Source of the DNA: DASQFQ01 sp963730115
GTDB lineage: Bacteria > Actinomycetota > Thermoleophilia > Solirubrobacterales > Solirubrobacteraceae
Assembly (NCBI GenBank): GCA_963730115.1
Contig: CAVSQM010000002.1
Location: 84,845 to 148,844 of the forward strand
Reading direction: 5' to 3'
DNA: 64,000 bases
This document shows, piece by piece, positions 37,047-45,096 of the stretch. The position numbers and the translations under genes were made by a program. The notes under the pieces were generated by a model. The model was not told the origin of the DNA and did not search any database. It saw only the letters and a program-made list of their open reading frames with translations. Every line of letters starts with the position of its first letter. The first letter of the stretch is position 1.

Positions 37047-38350
37047 GTGCCGCGCGTGGCCGAGCGCCGGCGCGTGCTGCTTGTGGGTGGTGGCGACCTC
37101 GCCGAGGAGGTCTGCGCCGCGCTGGACGCCGCGGGCGCCGAGCTGACCTGGCTCGAGCGGGCCGACGACGAGTCGCTGCGCGAGGCGGTGGAGGCGAAGC
37201 CGGACGTGGTCTGCGTGACCACGCGCGACGACGCCTTCCCGCTGCGGATCGCGCTGCTGGTGCGCCACCTCGACGAGGACGTGCCGCTGTTGGTGACGAT
37301 CTTCGACCCGGGGCTGACCGAGGAGATCGAGCGGGAGATCCCGAACTGCACGGTCACGTCGCTCGCCGACATCGTCGCGCCGTCGCTGGCCGGGCCGTGC
37401 ATCGCCGAGGACCTGCTCGGCGTGCTGCGCGACGGCGAGCGCACGGTGGGGCTGGACGACGAGCTGCGGGAGGTCGAGCTGCCGCCGCGCCAGGCGCACC
37501 GGCTGCGCAGCCTCAGCGCCGCGGTGCTCAACCCCTACGACCGCAGCGCGGCGCTGCTGTTCTACGGCTTCGCGGGGCTGGTGGTCGATGCTGTGCTTCG
37601 AGCTGTTCGGCGCGATGATCGTGCTCGACCAGTCGTTCGCCGACGCGCATCTACGGCTCGGCGAAGTCGCTGGCGACGGTGGGCCCGAACACCGAGGTCG
37701 ACGACGGGCCGAAGTGGTTCAAGGTCGCGATCGCGGCGTCGGTGATCATCACGCTGCTGTCGGCCGCCTGCTTCACCGGCGGGCTGATCAACCGCCTCGT
37801 CGACTCGCGGCTGACCGGCCTGATCGGCAAGCGCGCGGTGCCGCGCTACGACCACGTGATCGTCATCGGGCTCGGGCAGGTCGGGCTGCGGCTGTGCATG
37901 CTGCTGCGCGAGTGCGGCGTGCTGGTCGTCGCGGTCGACGCCGACGAGGACTCGGAGACGGTCGGGCTCGCCCGGCGCATGCGGATCCCGGTGGTGATCG
38001 GGCGCGGCGCGAACCCCGAGGTGCTGCGCCGGCTCTCGCTGAACCAGGCGCGCGCGTTCGCCGCCGTGACCAACGTGGACCTCGCCAACATCGAGGCGGC
38101 GATGACCGCGCGATCGCTGAGCGACGACCTCCGGATCATCCTGCGCGCGGGTGACGGCGACGTGAGCGAGGAGACCCGCTCGCTGGCCCGCGTCGGGCAC
38201 GTCGTCGACGTGCACCGGCTGGGCGCCGCCTACATCGCGGGCGTCGCGCTCGGCTCGGACGCCGACGCGGTGGCGCTGCGCGAGGGGCGCGCGGAGCTGC
38301 TGCTGCCGGGCGGCGAGCGCGAGACGTCGCCCCTCGAGGTCCTCCGCTAG
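37047..38350 (+). CDS. RCK/TrkA-N ion channel-like protein (two frameshifts as read)
   Basis: Three frames join into one protein. Frame 1 (GTG 37047, or GTG 37056) is a TrkA-N-like Rossmann domain (RVLLVGGGDLAEEVCAAL) ending FYGFAGLVV. It should continue MLCFELFGAMIVLDQSFADA in the next frame and then IYGSAKSLATVGPNT in the third; extra bases at GATGC (37587-37591) and GCATC (37647-37651) account for both breaks. After a second helix (VIITLLSAACFTGG) comes a full NAD-binding RCK domain (HVIVIGLGQVGLRLCMLL). The filter-like segment is T-V-G-P rather than T-V-G-Y-G, so ion selectivity is uncertain. Repaired length is about 433 aa. Confidence 0.72.
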
Positions 38351-39624
38351 TCCTTGTAGGGATCGAAGGTGTCGGCGCCCGCCATCGCGACGCCGATCGG
38401 GCGCAGCGTGTGGAGCACGCGCACGGTGCCCTCGTGGTGGGCGAGCACGTCGTCGAGGCGCTTGTAGGCGGCGGGGGCCTCGTCGGCCGCGCCGCCGCGG
38501 AGCTCGATGCCCTTGGCGGCAAGCTCGGCCTGGACGCTCGGGAAGTCGATCGCGCCCTCGGAGACCTGGACCCAGCGCTTCTTCACCGGCCCACCGCAGT
38601 GCGGGCAGACGTCGGGCTTCGGCGTCTTCGGCGGCTGCACCCAGTCGCAGCGCGTGCAGGTCCACTTCGGGCGGCGGCGACCGGCGGCCTGGGTGCGCGA
38701 CATCGCCCGGCCGGCGCCGTGGACGGTCGAGTAGAGCGCGTCGCGGGCGGTGTCGGACTCGACGCCCTCGAGGATGACCGCCGGCTCGCCCATCGTCGCG
38801 CCGACGAAGCCGCGCTGGCCCGGGAAGGCCGGCGTCGCGCCCTTGCGGACGACCCAGGCGGGCTCGCCGCCGTGCTCCTCGCGCCAGGCGTAGTTGTGGT
38901 GGTTGTGGACCTCGTCGAGCGCCTCGGCGCCGAGGATCCGGCACACCTCCTCGCAGACGACGTCGCGGCCCGCGTAGGCGTAGCGGCCCGCGAGCTTCAT
39001 CGCCTCGGCGTAGCCGGCGCCGAGCTCCGACTCGGCGGCGAGGAGGACCGGTGGCGAGTCCATCTCACCCTCCGACGCGCGCGCGTCGAACGGCAGCCCC
39101 TGGGCGAGCGCGAGGAAGCCGGACGCCGTCTTGTGCCCGAACCCGCGCGAGCCGAAGTGCACGCCGATCCACACGCGCTCCTGCTCGTCGGCGAACAGGT
39201 CCACGTAGTGGTTGCCGGCGCCGACGGTGCCGAGCTGCTTGGCGGCGAGGTCGCGCAGCGCGCGCTGGGGCTCGAAGGCGGCGTCGCGGATCTCGTCGAT
39301 CACCGAGTGGTCGCCGGCGCGACCGTCGTTGCGGCCGACGCCGAAGCTGATGCGCGTGAAGATCTCGTCCATGATCCGCGGCAGGTCGGGCTGCACGTCG
39401 CCGAGCGAGACGCTCGTGAGCACCGCCTTGTTGCCGCACCCGATGTCGTAGCCGACGCCCGACGGGCTGAGGTGCTCGCGGTAGGCGACGACGCCGCCGA
39501 TCGGCTGCGAGTAGCCGACGTGGCCGTCCGCGCAGAGCACGCCCTCACTGCCCTCGGCGGCGTCGACGCAGCGCTGCAGCTGCGCCACGGTTCGCTCCTC
39601 GTGGTCGCCGAAGATCCTGATCAC
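38347..39624 (-). CDS. rtcB: RNA-splicing ligase RtcB with inserted zinc ribbon
   Basis: 425 aa. RtcB landmarks: DGHVGYSQPIGGV, PSGVGYDIGCGNK, GAGNHYVDLF, VHNHHNYA, and STVHGAGRAMSR with the guanylated His. Joins RNA 2',3'-cyclic phosphate or 3'-phosphate ends to 5'-OH using GTP and Mn. After the HGAGR motif an insert carries C-x2-C and C-x2-C (CTRC and CPHC, residues about 325-350), a zinc ribbon not found in the E. coli enzyme. ATG at 39624; divergent from a molybdopterin oxidoreductase with 45 bp between. Confidence 0.92.
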   Translation of the reverse strand: MIRIFGDHEERTVAQLQRCVDAAEGSEGVLCADGHVGYSQPIGGVVAYREHLSPSGVGYDIGCGNKAVLTSVSLGDVQPDLPRIMDEIFTRISFGVGRNDGRAGDHSVIDEIRDAAFEPQRALRDLAAKQLGTVGAGNHYVDLFADEQERVWIGVHFGSRGFGHKTASGFLALAQGLPFDARASEGEMDSPPVLLAAESELGAGYAEAMKLAGRYAYAGRDVVCEEVCRILGAEALDEVHNHHNYAWREEHGGEPAWVVRKGATPAFPGQRGFVGATMGEPAVILEGVESDTARDALYSTVHGAGRAMSRTQAAGRRRPKWTCTRCDWVQPPKTPKPDVCPHCGGPVKKRWVQVSEGAIDFPSVQAELAAKGIELRGGAADEAPAAYKRLDDVLAHHEGTVRVLHTLRPIGVAMAGADTFDPYKD

Positions 39625-39630
39625 AGGTCT

Positions 39631-39667
39631 TTTCCTACTAGATTGGTAGACAAGCTAGACTTGGGGA
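39631..39667. promoter_or_regulatory. Candidate regulatory repeats between rtcB and the Mo-pterin gene
   Basis: The AT-rich 45-bp gap holds a dyad, CTACTAG-A-TTGGTAG, and an imperfect direct repeat, CTAGATTGGTAGAC followed by CTAGACTTGGGGAC. The contrast with the surrounding GC-rich sequence and the position between divergent starts suggest promoter plus operator elements. The bound regulator is unknown. Confidence 0.45.
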
Positions 39668-39669
39668 CC

Positions 39670-40740
39670 ATGCTCGTCGAGGTCGGACTCAAGAAGGGGA
39701 TCGTCAAGCCGCTGCCGCCCGACTGGTTCGCCCAGAAGGACAGGAGCGCGGAGATGCGCTGGGAGGCCATGCGTGGCCAGGGATACCACGTCCCCACCGA
39801 GCGTTTCTTCGTCCGCAACCACACGTCCACTCCTCGCATCGACCCGCTGACCTACCGGCTTGAGGTCTTCGGCCGCGGGCTCCAGAACGGGCCGGTGCGC
39901 TTCTCCTACGACGAGCTGACCGCGCTGCCGTCCGTGGAGCGCACCGTCGCCATCGAGTGCGCGGGCAACGGCCGCTCGCTGTTCCCCGAGCAGCAGAACA
40001 TGCAGGTGCCGGGCACGGCCTGGGGCCTGGGCGCGATCGGCGTCACCCGCTGGCGCGGCGTGCCGCTCGCCGAGGTGCTCGAACGCGCGGGCATGCGCGC
40101 CGACGCGGTCGACGTCATGCCGACCGGCCTCGACGACCCCTACGTCGCCGACGGCATCGACCACGGGCGCGTGCGCCGCCCGCTGCCGGTCGGCAAGGCG
40201 CTCGACGACGTCCTGCTCGCCTACGAGATGGACGGCGAGGAGCTGCCGCCCGACCACGGCTACCCGGTCCGGCTCGTGGTGCCGGGCTGGATCGGCATCG
40301 CGAGCGTGAAGTGGGTGGGCAGCATCGAGGTCTCCACCTGCCGCCTGTGGTCGCCGTGGAACACCAAGTGGTACCCGAAGTCGTTCTCCGAGCAGGTGAC
40401 GAAGAGCGCGTTCGAGCTGCCGTGGGGCGGCTCCGTCCCGCTCGGGCGCCGGCGCACGCTGCACGGCCGCTCGTGGTCGCCGCGCGGGCCGATCCGGCGC
40501 GTCGACGTCAGCACCGACGGCGGCGCGAGCTGGCACCGCGCGCACCTGCACGGCCCCAACCGGCCCTCCGGCTGGGCGCGCTGGACCCTGCCGTGGACCC
40601 CGCGCCGCCGCGGGCGCACCGAGCTGCTCGCGCGCGCGACCGACGCCGCCGGCCGCCGTCAGCCCGACCGCGTGCCGTTCAACGCCGACGGCTACATGTT
40701 CTGGGCGGTCGCCCGCCACCCGGTCGAGGTCAGCGCGTGA
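39670..40740 (+). CDS. Sulfite oxidase-type molybdopterin oxidoreductase
   Basis: 356 aa. The molybdenum-ligand cysteine lies in V-A-I-E-C-A-G-N-G-R-S; an N-terminal Mo-cofactor domain with FFVRNHTSTPRID is followed by GYPVRLVVPGWIGIASVKW and a C-terminal dimerisation (Ig-like) domain with RRVDVSTDGGASWHRA. This is the sulfite oxidase/nitrate reductase fold. No signal peptide is seen, so it is probably cytosolic, unlike SorA or MsrP. Natural electron acceptor and substrate are unknown. ATG at 39670. Confidence 0.88.
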   Translation: MLVEVGLKKGIVKPLPPDWFAQKDRSAEMRWEAMRGQGYHVPTERFFVRNHTSTPRIDPLTYRLEVFGRGLQNGPVRFSYDELTALPSVERTVAIECAGNGRSLFPEQQNMQVPGTAWGLGAIGVTRWRGVPLAEVLERAGMRADAVDVMPTGLDDPYVADGIDHGRVRRPLPVGKALDDVLLAYEMDGEELPPDHGYPVRLVVPGWIGIASVKWVGSIEVSTCRLWSPWNTKWYPKSFSEQVTKSAFELPWGGSVPLGRRRTLHGRSWSPRGPIRRVDVSTDGGASWHRAHLHGPNRPSGWARWTLPWTPRRRGRTELLARATDAAGRRQPDRVPFNADGYMFWAVARHPVEVSA

Positions 40741-41518
40741 GCAGGCCCGCGTCGATCACCAGCGTCGTGCCGGTGACGTAGCGGGCGCTCTCGCCCGCCA
40801 GGTAGAGCACCGCGGCGGCGACGTCCGACGTCTCGACCCACGGCACGGGCAGGAGGTTGCCCGCCGAGCGCTCGGCGATCTCCGTCGTCGTCATGCCCTC
40901 CATCGCGGCGAGGCCGTCGTTGAGCGGCGTGTCGACGCCGGTCGGGTGGATCGAGTTGACGCGGATGCCGTGTGGCGCGAGCTCGATCGCCCACGACTTC
41001 GACAGCCCGGTGAGGCCCCACTTGCTCGCCGCGTAGTGGGAGAGCCGGGCCATCCCGCGCAGGCCGGCGATGCTCGAGTTGTTGATGATCGAGCCGCCCT
41101 TCGCCTCGATCATGTGCGGGATCACGTGGCGGCCGACGATCCACGCGCCCTTGAGGTTGATGTCGATCATCGCGTCCCACTCCGGCTCGGTGAGCTCGTG
41201 GGCGAGCCCGTAGGCGCAGATGCCGGCGTTGTTGAACAGCAGGTCGATGCGGCCGAAGCGCTCGATCGACGCCTCGACCGCGGCCTTCACCGCGGCGTCG
41301 TCGCGGACGTCGGCGACGAGCGGGAGGCAGTCCGTCGCGATCTCGGCCTGGAGCGAGGTGAGCTCCTCCGGGGTGCCCATCCCGTAGCCGGGGTAGTCGA
41401 GCGGCGCGGCGACGTCGAGCGCCGCGACGTCGTAGCCGTGCTCGGCGAGCGCGAGCGCCACCGCGCGGCCCTGCCCGTGGGCGGCGCCGGTGATGAAGGC
41501 GACCGGGCGCGCGCTCAC
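40730..41518 (-). CDS. Mycofactocin-type SDR oxidoreductase
   Basis: 262 aa. Starts ARPVAFITGAAHGQGRAVA, with NNAGICAYG, catalytic S (IINNSSIAGLRG) and Y-x3-K (YAASKWG). A short insert after beta-strand 2 (LDYPGYGMGTPEELTSL) is the mark of mycofactocin-coupled SDRs, which keep a non-exchanging NAD and reoxidise it through mycofactocin. GTG start at 41518 overlaps the CMD gene stop; last gene of the hut operon. Overlaps the convergent Mo-pterin gene by 11 bp. Mycofactocin genes are not in the window, so coupling is an inference. Confidence 0.75.
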   Translation of the reverse strand: MSARPVAFITGAAHGQGRAVALALAEHGYDVAALDVAAPLDYPGYGMGTPEELTSLQAEIATDCLPLVADVRDDAAVKAAVEASIERFGRIDLLFNNAGICAYGLAHELTEPEWDAMIDINLKGAWIVGRHVIPHMIEAKGGSIINNSSIAGLRGMARLSHYAASKWGLTGLSKSWAIELAPHGIRVNSIHPTGVDTPLNDGLAAMEGMTTTEIAERSAGNLLPVPWVETSDVAAAVLYLAGESARYVTGTTLVIDAGLLTR

Positions 41519-42054
41519 GCGGTCGCTTCGCGGTAGGGCTCGAGGTAGCTGTCGAGCGGCACGCCGAGCGCGTCGTTGACGATGTTGGTGGCGACCATGA
41601 TCGCCCCGAACGCCGTCATCAGGACGATCTGGGCGTGGTCGAAGTGCTCGTCGAGACGGGTGCGCAGCTCGACCTCGAGCGTGTGCGGGTCGGTGGCGAG
41701 CACGCGGCCGAGGTCGACGATCAGCCGGTCGAGGTCGTCGAGCGCGAGCGCGTCCGGGTCCTCGCCGTCGTCGATCAGCAGGCGGCGGAAGAACGTCGAG
41801 CAGATCAGGCAATCCCGCTGCACGCTGATCGCGTGGCAGAACAGGTTCGTGCGGCGCTCGCCAAGGAACGGCACGACCTGGTCGTGGAGCGGATACCACT
41901 CGAGCAGCGCGTCGAGCGCGGCCGGCGCGTGCGCGAGGGTCCATTTCATGTTGGTCATGCGCCCGCCGGTGGCGGCGTGCGCGTCGGCGGTCGCACGCGA
42001 CTCCTCGGGCGCCGCAACCTCCTCGAGTGGCTGGATCCAGGGCATGCCGGTCAT
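41515..42054 (-). CDS. Carboxymuconolactone decarboxylase/AhpD-like protein
   Basis: 179 aa helical protein. A C-x-x-C lies at C82-L-I-C85 within HAISVQRDCLICSTFFRRLL, matching the AhpD-like branch of the CMD family, in which these cysteines act in peroxide or thiol chemistry. C-terminal half: HFDHAQIVLMTAFGAIMVATN. ATG at 42054 overlaps the hutI stop, and its stop overlaps the SDR start, so it is part of the hut operon. Its link with histidine breakdown is not obvious. Confidence 0.72.
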   Translation of the reverse strand: MTGMPWIQPLEEVAAPEESRATADAHAATGGRMTNMKWTLAHAPAALDALLEWYPLHDQVVPFLGERRTNLFCHAISVQRDCLICSTFFRRLLIDDGEDPDALALDDLDRLIVDLGRVLATDPHTLEVELRTRLDEHFDHAQIVLMTAFGAIMVATNIVNDALGVPLDSYLEPYREATA

Positions 42055-43211
42055 CTTGCCAGCCGCTCCCCGGCCACCAGCGTGGTCGCCACCAGCGGCA
42101 CGCCCGGGCGGTAGACCAGGTGGGAGTACGACGGGGCGTCGAGGATCGCGAGGTCGGCGCGGGCGCCCGGGGCGAGGTGGCCGACGTCGGTGCGGCGGAG
42201 CGCCCGCGCGCCGCCCTTCGTCGCCGCCAGCAGCGCCTCCTCGGTGGTCATGCGCATGTCGCGGACCGCGAGCGCGAGGCAGAACGCCATCGACGTCGTG
42301 TAGCTCGAGCCGGGGTTGCAGTTCGTGGCGATGGCGACGATCGCGCCGGCGTCGATCACGCGGCGGGCGTCGGGGTAGGGCTGGCGGGTCGAGAAGTCGG
42401 TGGCGGGCAGGAAGGTGGCGACGGTGTCGCCGCTCGCGAGGGCGTCGACGTCGGCGTCGGTGAGGTAGGTGCAGTGGTCGACCGACGCGGCGCCGAGCTC
42501 GACGGCGAGCTGCACGCCGGGGCCAGGGCCGAGCTGGTTGCCGTGCACGCGCAGGCCGAGGCCGGCGGCGCGGCCGGCCTCGAGCACCGCCCGCGACTGG
42601 TCGGCATCGAACGCGCCGTCCTCGCAGAAGACGTCGATCCAGCGGGCGAGCGGTGCGCAGGCGTCGAGCATCTCGCCGGTCACCAGCGCGACGTAGTCGT
42701 CGGCGTCGGTGCCCGCCGGGACGACGTGCGCGCCGAGGAAGGTGACGTCGTCGGTGAACCGCGCCGCGACCTCGCAAGAGCGGCGCTCGGTGTCGACGTC
42801 GAGCCCGTAGCCGGACTTGATCTCGAGGTGGGTGATGCCCGCCCGCAGCGCCTCGTCCCTGCGCTTCGCGGCGAGCTGCGCCAGTTCCTCGGCGGAGGCG
42901 GCGCGGGTCGCCTCGGTGGTGACGCGGATGCCACCCGCCGCGTACGGCGCGCCGGCCATCCGCGCGGCGAACTCGTCCCCGCGATCGCCGGCGAACACGA
43001 GGTGCGTGTGCGAGTCGACGAACCCCGGGATCACGCAGCGCCCGTCCGCGTCGATCCGCTCGTCGGCGATCGCGCCCGCGCGCTCGACGGCGACCACCCG
43101 GCCGTCGTCGACGACCACCGCAGCGTCCCGGACGAGCCCGAGCGGGCCCTCGCCGAGCGCCTCGTCGTTGGTGACGAGCAGGCCGATGTTGTCGACGACG
43201 AGCGCGCTCAC
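42051..43211 (-). CDS. hutI: Imidazolonepropionase
   Basis: 386 aa amidohydrolase. Metal-binding H-x-H is DSHTHLVFAG; further ligands are in RVHGNQLG, ASVDHCTYL and ATNCNPGSSYT. It hydrolyses 4-imidazolone-5-propionate to N-formimino-glutamate, step 3 of histidine degradation. GTG at 43211 overlaps the hutF stop; its own stop overlaps the CMD start. Confidence 0.95.
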   Translation of the reverse strand: MSALVVDNIGLLVTNDEALGEGPLGLVRDAAVVVDDGRVVAVERAGAIADERIDADGRCVIPGFVDSHTHLVFAGDRGDEFAARMAGAPYAAGGIRVTTEATRAASAEELAQLAAKRRDEALRAGITHLEIKSGYGLDVDTERRSCEVAARFTDDVTFLGAHVVPAGTDADDYVALVTGEMLDACAPLARWIDVFCEDGAFDADQSRAVLEAGRAAGLGLRVHGNQLGPGPGVQLAVELGAASVDHCTYLTDADVDALASGDTVATFLPATDFSTRQPYPDARRVIDAGAIVAIATNCNPGSSYTTSMAFCLALAVRDMRMTTEEALLAATKGGARALRRTDVGHLAPGARADLAILDAPSYSHLVYRPGVPLVATTLVAGERLAR

Positions 43212-44533
43212 CGGAGCGCCTCGCGCAGCGCCGCCGGCACGTCGAACGCCGCGTGCCGCCCGTCCCTGACGATCCACTCGCCCCCGACCATCACGTCGCG
43301 GACGTCGGCCGCGGTGGCCGCGTAGACGGCCGAGGCGGCGGCGTGCTCCGGCGTCGTGCCCGCGAGCCGCACGGAGTCGAGCGAGAGCGTCGTGAGGTCG
43401 GCGAGCGCTCCCGGCTCGAGCCGGCCGCCCTCGGGCCAGCCGAGCGCGGCGTAGCCGCCGGCGGTCGCGGCGCGCAGGAGGTCGGGGGCGCGGTGGGCGC
43501 CGCGGACGCCGGTGGCGAGGCGCTCGTCGAGCTCGATCGCGCGCGCCTCCTCGAACGGGTCGATCACCGCGTGCGAGTCGGAGCCCGTGGCGAGGGCGGC
43601 GCCGGCGTCGGCGAGCCGGCGGGCCGGGCCGATGCCGTCGGCGAGGTCGCGCTCGGTGGTCGGGCACAGGCAGATCGTGGCGCCGGCGCCGCCGAGCAGC
43701 GCGACGTCGTCGTCGGTCAGGTGGGTGGCGTGGATCGCGGTGAAGCTCGCGCCGAGCGCGCCGGCGTCGGCGAGCAGCGCGGTCGGGGTGCGCCCGTGCG
43801 CGGCGAGCGTGTCCTCGTTCTCCTTCGGCTGCTCGGAGACGTGCGCGTGCAGCGGACGGCCGGCCGCCCATTCCGCGACCACCCGCGCCGCGTCCGGGTC
43901 GACTGCGCGCACGCTGTGGATGGCGGCGCCGACCCGCACCGGGCCGCGCTCGGCGAGCGCATCGACCCGCTCGACCCACGCGGCGGCGTCGCGGTCGCGG
44001 AAGCGCGCGATGCCGCCGTGGAGGTAGCAGGCGTCGAGCAGCGTGACGCGCAGGCCGGCGGCGCGGGCGGCGGCGAGCACCGCGCGGCCCATCGCGTTCG
44101 AATCGTCGTAAGGCGTGCCGTCGGGCGCGTGGTGGAGATAGTGGAACTCGCCGACGCACGTGATCCCGGCCAGCGCCATCTCGCCGAACGCCGCGCGCGA
44201 GAGCGCGAAGCAGGAGTCGGGATCGAGCGCGCCCGCCAGCTCGTACATCTGCTCCCGCCACGTCCAGAACGACCCCTCGCCCGCGTGGGTGCGGCCGCGC
44301 AGCGCGCGCTGGAAGGCGTGCGAGTGGGCGTTGGCGAGGCCGGGCAGCGTGAGACCCGCGAGGCGATAGGCGTCGTCCGCCGGGGCAACCCCCGGCGTGA
44401 CCGCGGTGATGCGGTCGCCGTCGACCTCGATGAGGACATCGGACTCCGCCGCCTCGCCGCCGAGCCACGCGAGCTCGCACCAGAGGCGGGCCGCAGCGCC
44501 CGCCGAAGGGGCCCGGCCCGCGGAGCCGCTCAT
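43208..44533 (-). CDS. hutF: Formimidoylglutamate deiminase
   Basis: 441 aa amidohydrolase. Signature residues: AHSHAFQRALRGRTH (first metal His pair), LHAHVSEQPKENED, IHATHLTDDDV and GSDSHAVIDPFEEAR. It deaminates formimidoylglutamate to N-formylglutamate and ammonia, the branch used by Pseudomonas and Streptomyces-like systems. That product requires a deformylase (HutG), which is absent here, while a Def homologue sits immediately upstream. ATG at 44533 overlaps the def stop. Confidence 0.93.
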   Translation of the reverse strand: MSGSAGRAPSAGAAARLWCELAWLGGEAAESDVLIEVDGDRITAVTPGVAPADDAYRLAGLTLPGLANAHSHAFQRALRGRTHAGEGSFWTWREQMYELAGALDPDSCFALSRAAFGEMALAGITCVGEFHYLHHAPDGTPYDDSNAMGRAVLAAARAAGLRVTLLDACYLHGGIARFRDRDAAAWVERVDALAERGPVRVGAAIHSVRAVDPDAARVVAEWAAGRPLHAHVSEQPKENEDTLAAHGRTPTALLADAGALGASFTAIHATHLTDDDVALLGGAGATICLCPTTERDLADGIGPARRLADAGAALATGSDSHAVIDPFEEARAIELDERLATGVRGAHRAPDLLRAATAGGYAALGWPEGGRLEPGALADLTTLSLDSVRLAGTTPEHAAASAVYAATAADVRDVMVGGEWIVRDGRHAAFDVPAALREALR

Positions 44534-45096
44534 TCGCCCAGCCGCTCCACGATCTCGCGCGCCCGCGCGTCGAACGCGCCCTGCGCGTGCTCCCAGGTCG
44601 CGAACGTCGTCGGGTCCTGCACGCGGTCGAGGAACAGGACCCCGTCGAGGTGGTCGACCTCGTGCTGGAACGTGCCGGCGGTCAACCCGCGGCGGACCAC
44701 CTCGTGCGGCGCGCCGTCGCGGTCGAGGTAGCGGACGCGCACCGACGCCCAGCGCGGCACCGCCCCGCGCAGGCCGGGCACCGACAGGCAGCCCTCGACG
44801 ATCTCGACCTGCTCCTCGCCGACCGGCTCGAGCACCGGGTTGACGATCACCGTCAACGGCACCGCCGGCTTGTACGGGTAGCGCGGGTTGTCCGGCTCGA
44901 CCTCGACGATCGCGATCCGCCGCGTCTCGCCCACCTGGTTCGCCGCGATCCCGGCGCCGTTCGCGGCCCGCTTGGTCTCGATCATGTCGTCGATCAGGCG
45001 CTGCACCTCGGGCGAGGGCAGCTCCTCCGCCGAGACCTCGCGCGCCCGCTCCCGCAGCACCGGGTCGCCGACGGTGGCGATCTCGAGGACGCTCAT
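44530..45096 (-). CDS. def: Peptide deformylase homologue in the hut operon
   Basis: 188 aa with all three deformylase motifs intact: GAGIAANQVG (Q54), EGCLSVPG (C103 metal ligand) and FQHEVDHLDG (H145, E146, H149). It is therefore expected to be an active metal-dependent N-formyl hydrolase. Its place is unusual: it sits between hutU and hutF with ATGA overlaps on both sides, instead of beside fmt. Since HutF makes N-formylglutamate and no hutG is present, this protein may remove that formyl group. Ordinary peptide deformylation cannot be excluded. Confidence 0.9.
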   Translation of the reverse strand: MSVLEIATVGDPVLRERAREVSAEELPSPEVQRLIDDMIETKRAANGAGIAANQVGETRRIAIVEVEPDNPRYPYKPAVPLTVIVNPVLEPVGEEQVEIVEGCLSVPGLRGAVPRWASVRVRYLDRDGAPHEVVRRGLTAGTFQHEVDHLDGVLFLDRVQDPTTFATWEHAQGAFDARAREIVERLGE

